Positions 9,267 through 17,693 of a stretch of DNA of 64,000 bases are shown here, in pieces (the stretch's first letter is position 1; each line of letters starts with the position of its first letter). Under the pieces are notes generated by a model. That model did no database searches. It was not told where the DNA came from and saw nothing but the letters and a program-made list of their open reading frames with translations. Position numbers and translations under genes: made by a program. Source of the DNA: Larkinella soli (GTDB lineage: Bacteria > Bacteroidota > Bacteroidia > Cytophagales > Spirosomataceae); contig NZ_QTJY01000002.1 in the NCBI RefSeq assembly GCF_003703975.1, positions 124,001-188,000 of the forward strand, written 5' to 3'.

Positions 9267-12200
9267 TTAAAAACCGAGGTTTACACCAAACGTAATGGTC
9301 CGGGCCTGCGGGGGCGTATAAAAATCGTGACCCAGCGCAATGTTGGCCTGCTGGTTGGTCGAGTTTACATACTGGGTGCTCACTTCGGGGTCGTACCCGT
9401 TATAATCCGTGAACGTCAGCAGGTTCAGACCCGATACATACACGCGGGCCGTCTGGATGAACGCTTTTTTCACCAGTCGGCTCGGCAGGTTGTAGCCCAG
9501 CGTTACCGTCTTCAGGCGCAGGAACGAGCCGTCCTGTACCCAGCGTGACGAGGTGCCCGTCCCGTTGGCGGCTCCGAATTCGGCCCGGGGCACGTCCGTA
9601 ACGTCACCCGGCTTCTGCCAGCGACGCAGCTGGTCCCGGGTCTGGTTGTCGAAATAATCGCCGTTGACGGACTGGAACAGACCGGCCGTATTGAAGATGT
9701 CGTTTCCGTAGACGAACTGGAACAGCACACTCAGATCGAAGCCTTTGTACGAGAAGTTGTTGGTCAGACCGCCCGTGAAATCCGGGTTCGGGTTGCCCAC
9801 GAACCTCTCCGGCGCCGAAGCGTAATCGCTCGTCGGTTTGCCGTCCGACCCTTCATACAGGGCATCGCCGGTCTGCGGATCGACGCCGACGTACTTCTTG
9901 CCGTAGAACACCCCCAGCGGCTGGCCTTCCGTCACGTAGCTCAGGAAGCGGGAGTTGGCCCGGATCGGCGACACGTTCAGCTTCGTTACCCGGTTCCGGT
10001 TGAACGAAATGTTGAAGTTGGTCGACCAGCGGAACGCGCCCACCAGGTTCTGTGAAGTGATGCTGAATTCCAGACCGCGGTTCCGGAGGCTGCCCACGTT
10101 GCGGGCGATGGTCGTAAACCCGTTGATGGCCGGCTGCGGAACGTTCAGCAGCAGGTCGTCGGTCACTTTGTTATAAACGTCGATCTGGCCGTTCACGCGG
10201 TTGTTGAGGAAACCGAACTCCAGACCAAGGTCGAACTGGGTCGAGCGTTCCCACCGCAGATCGGAGTTAGCCACCTGCGTCGGCCGGATTCCGACCTGAT
10301 CGGCGTAGTTGATGGCGTTGTACAGACCCCGGGAAGCAAAGTTGCCGATTTCGGAGTTACCGGTCAGACCATAGCTCGCCCGCAGCTTCAGAAGGCTGAG
10401 CGACGGAAGTGCGTTTTTGATGAACGGCTCCTCGTTCAGAATCCAGCCGACGGAGGCTGAGGGGAAGAAACCGTACCGGTTGTTGGTCCCGAAGCGCGAG
10501 GAACCGTCGAGACGGCCCGTCAGGCTGAGCAGATACCGGTCGCGGAATTTATAATTGGCGCGGGCCAGGTAGGAAACGATGCTGAAGCCCGTCTCATTGG
10601 AGCTGGCATCCCGTTTCTGGCTGGCGCTCGACAGGGTCTGAAACTTATCGTTCGGGAAATTACGGGCTTCGGCCCGGACATCCTGAATGTTCTGCTCCTG
10701 GTAGGTGATACCGGCCAGAACGTCGAGGCTGTGTACGTCACCGAAGTTCTTCAGATAACTCAGCGTGTTGTTGGTCGTCCAGTTGTTCACGCGGGTCTGC
10801 GACTGGTAGCCGTAGCCGGTCGGTGCCCCGTCTTCGGTCAGACGGCCCTGGTAGATTTCCTCCTGAAGGTTCAGAATGTCGAAGCCGTATTCCGAACGGA
10901 ACGACAGGCCCGGCACGATCTGATACTGTCCGAACAGGTTCCCGAAGGTCCGGAAAGTCCGGGCGTAATTGTAGGCGTTGTTGAGCTCGACCAGGTTGTT
11001 GTAATACAGCGTCCCACGGTTGTAACCGGTCGGATCGTTCGGATTATTGATGGCCTGGATCGGCGGCAGGGCGTTCAGCTGAACAGGGTTCGAGAAAGCG
11101 TTGTCGCCCGGTACTTTCTTGTTGTTGACGCGGGAGAAGGCAATGCTGGTTCCGATCGAAAACTTGTTGCTGATGTTGTGGTCGAGATTCAGCCGGATGT
11201 TGTTCCGGTTGAATTTATTACCGATGATGAAGCCTACCTGGTTGTTGGTGGCGCCGGTCAGGCTGAAGCGGGTTTTCTCGTTCCCGCCGTTGATGCCGAA
11301 GTTGGCCTGATTGACCGAACCCTGGCGGAAAGCCGCTCCCGCCCAGTCGCTGTTGATGGTCGAGTTCGGGTCCAGACCGTAGCCGGGGAATCCGTCGACG
11401 GGGTCGGCCGGGTCGATGCCGGCATTCGTCAGCGACTCCCGGAACAGTTCGAGGTATTCGGGGCCATTCAGGAATTCACGGATGCGGGTCGGGTTGGTAA
11501 TCCCGGTATAATAGCCGAGCTGGACGTTGGTCCGGCCGGCTTTTCCGCGCTTGGTCGTGATCAGCACCACCCCGTTGCTGGCCCGCGAGCCGTAGATAGC
11601 CGAAGCCGACGCATCCTTCAGAATCTCAATGGATTCGATGTCGTTCGGGTCGATGTCGGCCAGCGGGCTGAACAGTTCCGTATCGGTCGTGTTGACGTCC
11701 TGCGAGGTAATGGGAATTCCGTCGAGAACGTAAAGCGGTTCGTTTCCGGCCGAGATGGAGGCCGCACCGCGCACGCGGATCTGAAGGGCGGTTCCGAGTT
11801 TTCCGCTCCCCTGAGTGATCTGAACGCCCGGCGTCCGGCCCTGCAGGGCCGTTTCAAAAGTCTGCACCGGCAGAGCGGCAATTTCATCCCCCTTCACGGT
11901 CAGCTGCGAACCGGTCAGGTCACGCCGTTGCTGGGTACCGTACCCTACCACCACCACTTCACTCAGCGCGCGGGTGTCGTTGGCGAGCTGCATGTCGATG
12001 GTGCTGCGGTTTCCGATGGCCACCTCCTGGGTGGTCGTTCCGATGAAACTGAACACCAGCGTGCCTCCGCCCGGAGGCACATTGATTGAGTAGTTTCCAC
12101 TGGCATCGCTCTGTGTGCCGCGCGATGTCCCTTTCAACTGAATGGACACGCCCGGCAAAGCCGAACCATCTTCGGATGAGGTAACTTTCCCCGTTACCCT

Positions 12201-12272
12201 CCGATCCTGCGCTAAAGCCGATACCCACACCAGCGTGACCAGCAAACAGCTTAGCAGTAGCCTTCTTCTCAT
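9267..12272 (-). CDS. SusC/RagA-family TonB-linked outer-membrane transporter (second locus)
   Basis: 1001 residues from the ATG at 12272, which starts directly on the signal peptide MRRRLLLSC to SALAQ; the longer in-frame start at 12326 adds 18 residues with no signal character. Carboxypeptidase-regulatory-like domain about 23-100, plug about 110-235 (ASASAIYGSRASNGVVLITT), barrel to the C-terminus ending TFGVNLGF. It is paired with the SusD at 7800-9200. It shares the plug signature with the first SusC but differs through the barrel, so the two systems probably take different ligands. The upstream 291 bp contain two short palindromes that may be regulatory. Confidence 0.95.
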   Translation of the reverse strand: MRRRLLLSCLLVTLVWVSALAQDRRVTGKVTSSEDGSALPGVSIQLKGTSRGTQSDASGNYSINVPPGGGTLVFSFIGTTTQEVAIGNRSTIDMQLANDTRALSEVVVVGYGTQQRRDLTGSQLTVKGDEIAALPVQTFETALQGRTPGVQITQGSGKLGTALQIRVRGAASISAGNEPLYVLDGIPITSQDVNTTDTELFSPLADIDPNDIESIEILKDASASAIYGSRASNGVVLITTKRGKAGRTNVQLGYYTGITNPTRIREFLNGPEYLELFRESLTNAGIDPADPVDGFPGYGLDPNSTINSDWAGAAFRQGSVNQANFGINGGNEKTRFSLTGATNNQVGFIIGNKFNRNNIRLNLDHNISNKFSIGTSIAFSRVNNKKVPGDNAFSNPVQLNALPPIQAINNPNDPTGYNRGTLYYNNLVELNNAYNYARTFRTFGNLFGQYQIVPGLSFRSEYGFDILNLQEEIYQGRLTEDGAPTGYGYQSQTRVNNWTTNNTLSYLKNFGDVHSLDVLAGITYQEQNIQDVRAEARNFPNDKFQTLSSASQKRDASSNETGFSIVSYLARANYKFRDRYLLSLTGRLDGSSRFGTNNRYGFFPSASVGWILNEEPFIKNALPSLSLLKLRASYGLTGNSEIGNFASRGLYNAINYADQVGIRPTQVANSDLRWERSTQFDLGLEFGFLNNRVNGQIDVYNKVTDDLLLNVPQPAINGFTTIARNVGSLRNRGLEFSITSQNLVGAFRWSTNFNISFNRNRVTKLNVSPIRANSRFLSYVTEGQPLGVFYGKKYVGVDPQTGDALYEGSDGKPTSDYASAPERFVGNPNPDFTGGLTNNFSYKGFDLSVLFQFVYGNDIFNTAGLFQSVNGDYFDNQTRDQLRRWQKPGDVTDVPRAEFGAANGTGTSSRWVQDGSFLRLKTVTLGYNLPSRLVKKAFIQTARVYVSGLNLLTFTDYNGYDPEVSTQYVNSTNQQANIALGHDFYTPPQARTITFGVNLGF

Positions 12273-12399
12273 AGAAATAGGATAGGTTTGTTGAAATAAG
12301 AATACATTGGATACCAGATAACCCAAAACGGGTTACTACAATTAACCGCAATTTAACGCAAACAGGGTGAGAAGAGATGCGGTAACGGCAAAAAAAATT

Positions 12400-12435
12400 G
12401 TATGCAGGCATACGAAAAATATCCTACTTAAGTAG
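12400..12435. promoter_or_regulatory. Two palindromes upstream of the second susC
   Basis: GTATGC-AG-GCATAC occupies 12400-12413 and the perfect palindrome CTACTTAAGTAG occupies 12424-12435, 10 bp apart. They lie about 130-160 bp upstream of the susC start in AT-rich DNA, downstream of the patatin gene, so susC is the only nearby target. They may be operators; no regulator gene is adjacent. The spacer shows no clear TAnnTTTG element. Confidence 0.35.
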
Positions 12436-12563
12436 TTATACCTTGTTTTTAGGCAGAATACTGGCTGATTCTCATAGCCTTACCGGCTCAGGAAGACAAG
12501 AGCATCTAAAAGACTATTGGGGTATACGTTTTGGGAAACTTAATGTTACCGTTTCACCCATTT

Positions 12564-13340
12564 TTACCCCTGAGGATTGGGGAGAGCCATGAGGCTGGCG
12601 ACGGTTTTCTCCAGAGAATGGACGTGTTGGTAACCGACCCTGAAGATTTCGCGGGCCCGCCGGAGATCGAAAACGTCGAACCGGCTTAGTTCGGGGGGTT
12701 CGATCAGGAGATTGCACTTCGAGAACCGTTCCTTCGTCTTGCTCTGAACGGCCAGGATCAGGCTCCGCTCCAGAACACCCTTGATGGACGAGATCGGCTT
12801 TTGAAGCCCAAACGGGTTGCAGTGAACGCCGACGACGAAATCGACCTTGTTTTCAATGACTTCCACCGGCATATTGTTCAAGACGCCCCCGTCCACATAC
12901 TGCCGCCGGTTGATCCGGTACGGTTCGAAGATGCCGGGCAGGCAGCAGGAGGCCAGGACCGGCCGCACCAGTTCGCCTTCTTCGAATACCACCAGTTCAC
13001 CCGCGTTCAGGTCGGTCGCTACGACGTGCAGCGGTATCTTCAATGCTTCGAACCGGTCATCCGGAAAAAAAGGGCGGATCAATTGTTCCAGACGGTCGAG
13101 CCGGAGCAGGCCCATGCGCGTGAAGGCAGGACGGACATACCGCAGGAAAGGCATGGCCTCAACCATTTTCAGAATTTCGTCGGGCGAATAGCCGTTGCCG
13201 AGCAGGGCCCCCACAAAAGCGCCGGCGCTGGTTCCGGCAATCCGGTCGAAGCCGATTCCCTGCTCCTGAAGGGCTTTGACGGCCCCCAGATGGGCCATGC
13301 CCCTGGCTCCTCCCCCCGATAACACTAATCCGATTTTCAT
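12564..13340 (-). CDS. Patatin-like phospholipase (RssA type)
   Basis: 258 residues with all patatin landmarks: the oxyanion loop GGGARG at 9-14, the nucleophile elbow GTSAG with Ser38, and the catalytic Asp in DGG at 150-152. Short one-domain patatins of this length (RssA/YlbK group) hydrolyse acyl ester bonds of phospholipids and are usually cytoplasmic or membrane-associated; no signal peptide is seen. It stands alone on the minus strand between the MBL-fold gene and the second SusC/SusD locus, with about 100 bp upstream. The physiological substrate is not known for this group. Confidence 0.92.
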   Translation of the reverse strand: MKIGLVLSGGGARGMAHLGAVKALQEQGIGFDRIAGTSAGAFVGALLGNGYSPDEILKMVEAMPFLRYVRPAFTRMGLLRLDRLEQLIRPFFPDDRFEALKIPLHVVATDLNAGELVVFEEGELVRPVLASCCLPGIFEPYRINRRQYVDGGVLNNMPVEVIENKVDFVVGVHCNPFGLQKPISSIKGVLERSLILAVQSKTKERFSKCNLLIEPPELSRFDVFDLRRAREIFRVGYQHVHSLEKTVASLMALPNPQG

Positions 13341-13437
13341 CTTAAAGAAACCTTAAAACCTACGGCGGGTTTCGGACCCAACCTGAAATTAACGAAAAAC
13401 ACGACAACCGGAAACCGGACATTCATTTCGCCGATTA

Positions 13438-14274
13438 TCAGATAAAGTCCATCAGTCGTCCCCGTTCCCGGATGCGGACGCCTTTCTCCGTTTCTTCCAC
13501 CGTAGCGGCCTCGGTAACCGGGTCATGTTCAAATACCAGCACCCAGTCTTCTTCGGCGGCCTGCCGGAGCAGCCGTGCTTTTTCCTCCATGGTAATCAGC
13601 GGCCGAACGTCGTAACTCATGACCCAGGGCAACGAAATATGAGCTGCCGACGGAATCAGATCAGCAACGAAAGCCACCGTCCGCCCGCCAACCCGAATAA
13701 TCGGAAGCGTCATTTTTTCGGTATGTCCGTCCACGAAAAGGAATGAATTATCAGACAACAAAAAAGGAGTTTCATCGACAAAGTGTAACTGCCCGCTTTC
13801 CTGGAGCGGCAGAATATTCTCGGAAAGGAAGGAAGCTTTCTCCCTCGGATTGGGCTGGGTGGCCCATTGCCAATGGCCGCCATGACACCAGTACAGGGCG
13901 TTGGGAAACGTGGGCCGGAGTTTCTCTCCTTCCCGCCGAACCGCCCCGCCGACATGGTCGAAATGCAGATGTGTCAGCAGCACGTCCGTGACATCCGTTT
14001 CCGAAAAACCCGCCTTTTTGATCGAATCAGGCAGGCTGGCATCGCCGTGCGGTTCGTAATGGCTGAAAAACCGGGAGTCCTGCTTATCGCCCAGCCCCGT
14101 GTCGACCAGCACCAGCCGATTGCCGGTTTCCAGGAGCAGGCACCGCATCGCCCAGGTGCATCGGTTGTTTTCGTCGGCCGGATTCTGTTTATTCCATAGT
14201 GCTTTCGGAACCACTCCGAACATGGCGCCCCCATCCAGTTTGAACAGGCCGGTATCAATCGTATGTACAGTCAT
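13438..14274 (-). CDS. MBL-fold metallohydrolase (lactonase-like)
   Basis: 278 residues from the ATG at 14274; this start was taken because the sequence from MTVHTIDTG onward is the conserved domain start, while an upstream ATG at 14343 only adds 23 unrelated residues. The zinc motif THLHFDHVGG is at 101-110, preceded by VDTGLG (58-63) and followed by further His and Asp ligands (WCHGGHWQW, FVDGHTEKM, FEHD). This arrangement is that of the AHL-lactonase/glyoxalase II-like branch of MBL hydrolases. No signal peptide, so probably cytoplasmic. It is monocistronic. Quorum-quenching activity is possible but not demonstrable from sequence; the substrate remains open. Confidence 0.88.
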   Translation of the reverse strand: MTVHTIDTGLFKLDGGAMFGVVPKALWNKQNPADENNRCTWAMRCLLLETGNRLVLVDTGLGDKQDSRFFSHYEPHGDASLPDSIKKAGFSETDVTDVLLTHLHFDHVGGAVRREGEKLRPTFPNALYWCHGGHWQWATQPNPREKASFLSENILPLQESGQLHFVDETPFLLSDNSFLFVDGHTEKMTLPIIRVGGRTVAFVADLIPSAAHISLPWVMSYDVRPLITMEEKARLLRQAAEEDWVLVFEHDPVTEAATVEETEKGVRIRERGRLMDFI

Positions 14275-14783
14275 ACCCGAAAAATGAGTAAACGTTTTGG
14301 TTTGCGCAATGGTTTTTCGGACAAAAGCGATTATTATTGACACAGGTCGTGCAGCAGCAAATTATATTACCATAAGTAAATATATTGTTTGCGAAGATTT
14401 AACTTGCATTTGCCAGACACAGTTCTTACCTTTGAATCAATATTGGTTACTTGACGTGTATGAAAATGTTAAATCTTCCTCCACTCCGCTTCAAATGAGG
14501 CAGGATTTTTGCTCTATCTTTCTTGTACTTCCCCGCTTCAATCTCAAGGGGAATGTTTTGAAAGGGAGCTTATTTCAGCACGTTAACTTCCTGATTTAGA
14601 AATCCATTTTCAGCTTGGCTGATCAACGATATTTAAGATTTCGCTTGCAAATAAGTGATCAACCGGAAAGTCCGACGCAGAATTTCTGATAGACTGGAGC
14701 GTTTGTCAGGAAAGGTTGTACCGGTCTTTTTTGAGCCTTGTCCTTAACGGGGCAAGGTAGGTAGGACAGAGAAAAATGGTAGT
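14275..14783. other. AT-rich gene-poor spacer
   Basis: About 510 bp with markedly lower GC than its surroundings (near 40 percent by eye). No frame codes for a recognisable protein on either strand. A plus-strand frame 14297-14599 and a minus-strand run of about 40 codons without a start (about 14459-14560) show no domain. The word CCGCTTCAA occurs twice (14486-14494 and 14533-14541) and GATCAAC twice (14621 and 14658). It could be the worn remnant of a mobile element, or a long upstream region for the MBL-fold gene. Confidence 0.4.
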
Positions 14784-14817
14784 AAAAATCCCCGGACCAG
14801 AGATTCCGGGGATTTTT
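14784..14817 (-). terminator. Intrinsic terminator after modC
   Basis: A 13-bp perfect stem AAAAATCCCCGGA / TCCGGGGATTTTT with an 8-nt loop, lying 5 bp after the modC stop on the minus strand and ending in T residues. The A and T flanks are symmetric. Confidence 0.85.
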
Positions 14818-14821
14818 CTTT

Positions 14822-15670
14822 TTATTCCTCCCGCTTTTTTTCGGTCCATACGCTCAATTTTTCTCCCTCTCTCCAGTGGGCCGGCGGGGTTTCGGCCTTG
14901 ATGACGACGGTCGTGCCGTCCAGGCCGATGGTGACCTCACTGCCTTCCTTCCCGGTATGCATCCCGACGATGGTCCCGCTGACGGCCTGGTCGGATCGCC
15001 CCGGCAAAGACGTGGGGGTGCCGTTGAACCGAACCCGCCCCTGCTCCATTTCGACCAGCCGGTCGGCGGTCCTGAATATTTCTTCCTGCTGATGACTGAC
15101 GAGCAGCGTCGTCGTTCCGAACCGGCGGTGCAGCCGCACCAGGTCCGCCAGCAGCTGCTGACGGGTTTCGCGGTCCAGGGCCGAAAAGGGCTCATCGAGC
15201 AGCAGCAGCCCGGGCCGGCGGGCCAGTGCCCGGATCAGCGCCACCCGCTGCCGTTGCCCGCCCGAAAGCGTCGCCGGTTTCCGGCCGGCCAGCCCCTGCA
15301 GGCCCGCCAGTTCCAGCAATTCGTCCACCATGTCGTCCCGTTTGTTTTCGGTAGCATACCGGACGTTTTCCAGGACGGTCATGTTTGGAAAGAGGGCCGC
15401 ATCCTGAAACACCATCCCCACCCGGCGTTGTTGGGCCGGGCGGTCGATGCGCCGTTCGGTATCGAGCCAGACCTCGCCGTCGACCGACAGGAAGCCGGCT
15501 TGCGGGGTTGCCAGACCGGCCAGAATGCGTAACAGGGTCGTCTTTCCCGAACCGGAAGGGCCGTACAGCCCCGTCAGGCTGCCGGTTTCGAAAGTCAGAT
15601 CGACCTGAAGGTCGCCCGGACCGGTGGCGAACTGAAGCGGCATCCAGGCGCGAAGTTGAATCGTCGGCAT
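14822..15670 (-). CDS. modC: Molybdate ABC transporter ATP-binding protein
   Basis: 282 residues from an ATG at 15670 that overlaps the modB stop in TGATG, which decides the start over an in-frame ATG five codons earlier. Walker A GPSGSGKTT at about 37-45, Q-loop around VGMVFQDAALFP, ABC signature LSGGQRQR, Walker B LLLLDEPFSALD, and H-loop SHQQEE are all present. The C-terminal tail after about residue 215 is a short TOBE-like extension typical of ModC. It hydrolyses ATP to drive molybdate uptake through ModB. Last gene of modABC, followed by a strong terminator. Confidence 0.93.
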   Translation of the reverse strand: MPTIQLRAWMPLQFATGPGDLQVDLTFETGSLTGLYGPSGSGKTTLLRILAGLATPQAGFLSVDGEVWLDTERRIDRPAQQRRVGMVFQDAALFPNMTVLENVRYATENKRDDMVDELLELAGLQGLAGRKPATLSGGQRQRVALIRALARRPGLLLLDEPFSALDRETRQQLLADLVRLHRRFGTTTLLVSHQQEEIFRTADRLVEMEQGRVRFNGTPTSLPGRSDQAVSGTIVGMHTGKEGSEVTIGLDGTTVVIKAETPPAHWREGEKLSVWTEKKREE

Positions 15671-16341
15671 CAAAAGGTCACCCACCGTTTGTTGATGGCG
15701 TAAACGGCCAGCAAAATACCAAACGAGACTGCCAGCAGCAAGAGTGAATAGGCATTGGCTGTCTCATAATGCAGCAGTTCCACCTCATCATAAATGGCGA
15801 CGGAGGCCACCCGGGTCTGGCCGGGCAGGTTGCCGCCGATCATCAGGACCAGCCCGAACTCGCCGATCGTATGCGCAAAAGAAAGCACGATGCCCGTCAG
15901 CAGAGAGGGTTTGATGTTGGGCAGAAGCACCCGGAACAGGGTCTGCCGGCGGGATTTCCCGAGCGTGTAGGAGGCCTCTTTTAGAGAAACCGGCAGATTT
16001 TCAAGCCCGGCCTGAATCGGATGCACCATAAACGGCAGGCTGTAAAAGAGCGAAGCCGCCACGAGTCCCTCGAAAGTGAACAGCAGGCGGACGTTGAACC
16101 AGGATTGCAGCAGCCCGCCCAAAAAGCTCGTCGGGCTGAACGCCAGCAGAAAGTAGAAGCCCAGCACCGAGGGCGGCAGCACCAGGGGCAGGCTGATGAC
16201 GGCTTCGACCACCGGTTTCAGCCGGAAACGGGAATGAGCCAGCCATCCGGCAATCGGAATGCCCAGAATCAGGAGCAGAAGGGTGGTAACGGTTGCCAGC
16301 CGGAGGGTCAGCAGGAGCGGCTGCCAGTCGAAATCGGTCAT
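15670..16341 (-). CDS. modB: Molybdate ABC transporter permease
   Basis: 223 residues, the usual ModB length. About five membrane segments are visible, starting with LRLATVTTLLLLILGIPIA. The EAA loop that contacts ModC reads EASYTLGKSRRQTLFRVLLP at about 130-150, and the family segment VLPPSVLGFYFL is near residue 55. It forms the inner-membrane channel for molybdate. Its ATG overlaps the modA stop by 4 bp and its stop overlaps the modC start, so translation of the three genes is tightly coupled. Confidence 0.93.
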   Translation of the reverse strand: MTDFDWQPLLLTLRLATVTTLLLLILGIPIAGWLAHSRFRLKPVVEAVISLPLVLPPSVLGFYFLLAFSPTSFLGGLLQSWFNVRLLFTFEGLVAASLFYSLPFMVHPIQAGLENLPVSLKEASYTLGKSRRQTLFRVLLPNIKPSLLTGIVLSFAHTIGEFGLVLMIGGNLPGQTRVASVAIYDEVELLHYETANAYSLLLLAVSFGILLAVYAINKRWVTF

Positions 16342-17075
16342 GAGCGGTCGGGAAGGCGGTATCCATATTGCCGAAAAATAGCCCGGGCCCTGGCCGAAAA
16401 CAGAAATTCATAAAACTTCCGGGCGGCAGGAGCGGCATTTTTCAGCAGCACTACGCCCTGGGCGATGGGAGCGGCACCCGGCACCTCCGCCCAGCGGCCC
16501 TTCCCATTGAAACCCGGCTCCAGAACCACGGATTTGGCCGTAAACCCCGCTTCGACCGCCCCCGAAACGATGTACTGATTCACCTGGGCGATGCTTTCCG
16601 CGTAAACAATCTTCGACTCGATCCGTGAACGCAGGTGCTGCCTGGTCAGCACCTCCATGGCCACAGAGCCGTAGGGAGCGGTTTTCGGATTGGCGACGGC
16701 AATTTTCCGAATCCGGTCATCGGTCAGCCCTGAAAGGTTTGCCCCCGTCTTCAGTTCGGGGCGGGTCCAGAGCACCAGCACCCCGTAAGCATAGATCCGG
16801 GGTTTGCCGACGGCCTGCCCGGATTCGACCAGCGCCTGGGGATACGCCATATCGGCCGAGAGAAACAGGTCGAACGGCGCGCCCTGACGGATTTGGGCCG
16901 TGAGCTTGCCTGAAGAATTGACGATGGGTTCCAGCTTCAGGGCCGACTGGCGCTCAAATTCTTCCTGAAGTTTCTCCATGACGAACTGGGCGTTGGCCGC
17001 CACGGCCACCCGGACCTTCTGGGCGCCGGCCTGCACACCCACCAGCATCAGGAGCAAAAACAGCCCGTTACGCAT
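16338..17075 (-). CDS. modA: Molybdate-binding periplasmic protein
   Basis: 245 residues from the ATG at 17075; the start was chosen because MRNGLFLLLMLVGVQAGAQ is an immediate signal peptide, whereas a start at 17114 adds 13 charged residues. The mature protein has the ModA pattern: VRVAVAANAQFVMEKL, NSSGKLTAQI with the Ser that binds the oxyanion, GAPFDLFLSADM, AVANPKTAPYGSVA and the AQGVVLL segment near the C-terminus. It captures molybdate or tungstate for ModBC. First gene of the operon, 86 bp from the divergent DUF4385 gene. I see no Mo-cofactor riboswitch in that short spacer. Confidence 0.92.
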   Translation of the reverse strand: MRNGLFLLLMLVGVQAGAQKVRVAVAANAQFVMEKLQEEFERQSALKLEPIVNSSGKLTAQIRQGAPFDLFLSADMAYPQALVESGQAVGKPRIYAYGVLVLWTRPELKTGANLSGLTDDRIRKIAVANPKTAPYGSVAMEVLTRQHLRSRIESKIVYAESIAQVNQYIVSGAVEAGFTAKSVVLEPGFNGKGRWAEVPGAAPIAQGVVLLKNAAPAARKFYEFLFSARARAIFRQYGYRLPDRS

Positions 17076-17161
17076 ACCAGGAAATGTTCTTTTCCGATTT
17101 TTCGACAAAACCAAAGGTAAGGATTTTAGGTTAAACCCGTCTCAACCCAAAGACGCATCCC

Positions 17162-17653
17162 ATGCCAACTCCCTTCGATTATTCACTCGATTACCGGAAC
17201 CTCGACCTGCGGAAACACCCGGAACTGTATCGCGTCGGAAAGGGAGAGCAGGGCGTCCTGCTGGTCGAGCCGTATAAATCCGAAATCCTCCCCCACTGGC
17301 GGTTTAAAACGCCCGAAATTGCTCGGGAGTCGTCGGAGAAGATTTACGCCTTATTCCTGGAATACAGGAAGCAGGGCGATTTCGTCGGGATGGACATGGC
17401 CCGGAAATTTCTTCAGATGGGCGTGACTCGGTCCCGGCGGTATGCCAACCACCGCAGCGGCAAAAAATACGACGGCCCCGTTCCCGACGATCAGAAGGGC
17501 CGCAGCGGCAGCCACGGCCGGGAAACCCTTCCGCTCGACACCGATCCGGTGAAAGCCGAAAGTGCGGCCGTCTTCCGGGAAAAATACCTGCTCGCCCGCG
17601 AAGACCCCGACTACAAACGGCTGCGAAAACAGTGGCAGGAAGAAAAAGGATAA
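17162..17653 (+). CDS. DUF4385 family protein
   Basis: 163 residues, matching the DUF4385 pattern as I know it: FDYSLDYRNLDLRKHPELYR near the start, then VGKGEQGVLLVEPYKSEILP, HWRFKTPEIARESSEKIY and VGMDMARKFLQMGVTRSRRY. It is rich in charged residues and without a signal or membrane segment, so probably cytoplasmic. The biochemical role of the family is not established. It is divergent from modA and convergent with the malic enzyme gene. The tail from about residue 130 is highly charged (REDPDYKRLRKQWQEEKG). Confidence 0.85.
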   Translation: MPTPFDYSLDYRNLDLRKHPELYRVGKGEQGVLLVEPYKSEILPHWRFKTPEIARESSEKIYALFLEYRKQGDFVGMDMARKFLQMGVTRSRRYANHRSGKKYDGPVPDDQKGRSGSHGRETLPLDTDPVKAESAAVFREKYLLAREDPDYKRLRKQWQEEKG

Positions 17654-17654
17654 C

Positions 17655-17686
17655 CGCCGGTACGCCGGTACGCCGGAGCGCCGGAA
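17655..17686. repeat. Four tandem 8-bp units
   Basis: CGCCGGTA, CGCCGGTA, CGCCGGAG and CGCCGGAA follow each other without gaps in the 40-bp spacer between the convergent DUF4385 and malic enzyme genes. No intrinsic terminator with a T tract is seen in this spacer. Confidence 0.7.
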
Positions 17687-17693
17687 CGTCTTG

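Noticed and set aside
14297-14599. 100-codon plus frame in the AT-rich spacer
   Set aside because: No domain, unusual composition, and start overlapping the promoter of the MBL-fold gene.
17076-17161. Molybdenum-cofactor riboswitch upstream of modA
   Set aside because: The spacer to the divergent gene is only 86 bp and shows no suitable conserved structure.
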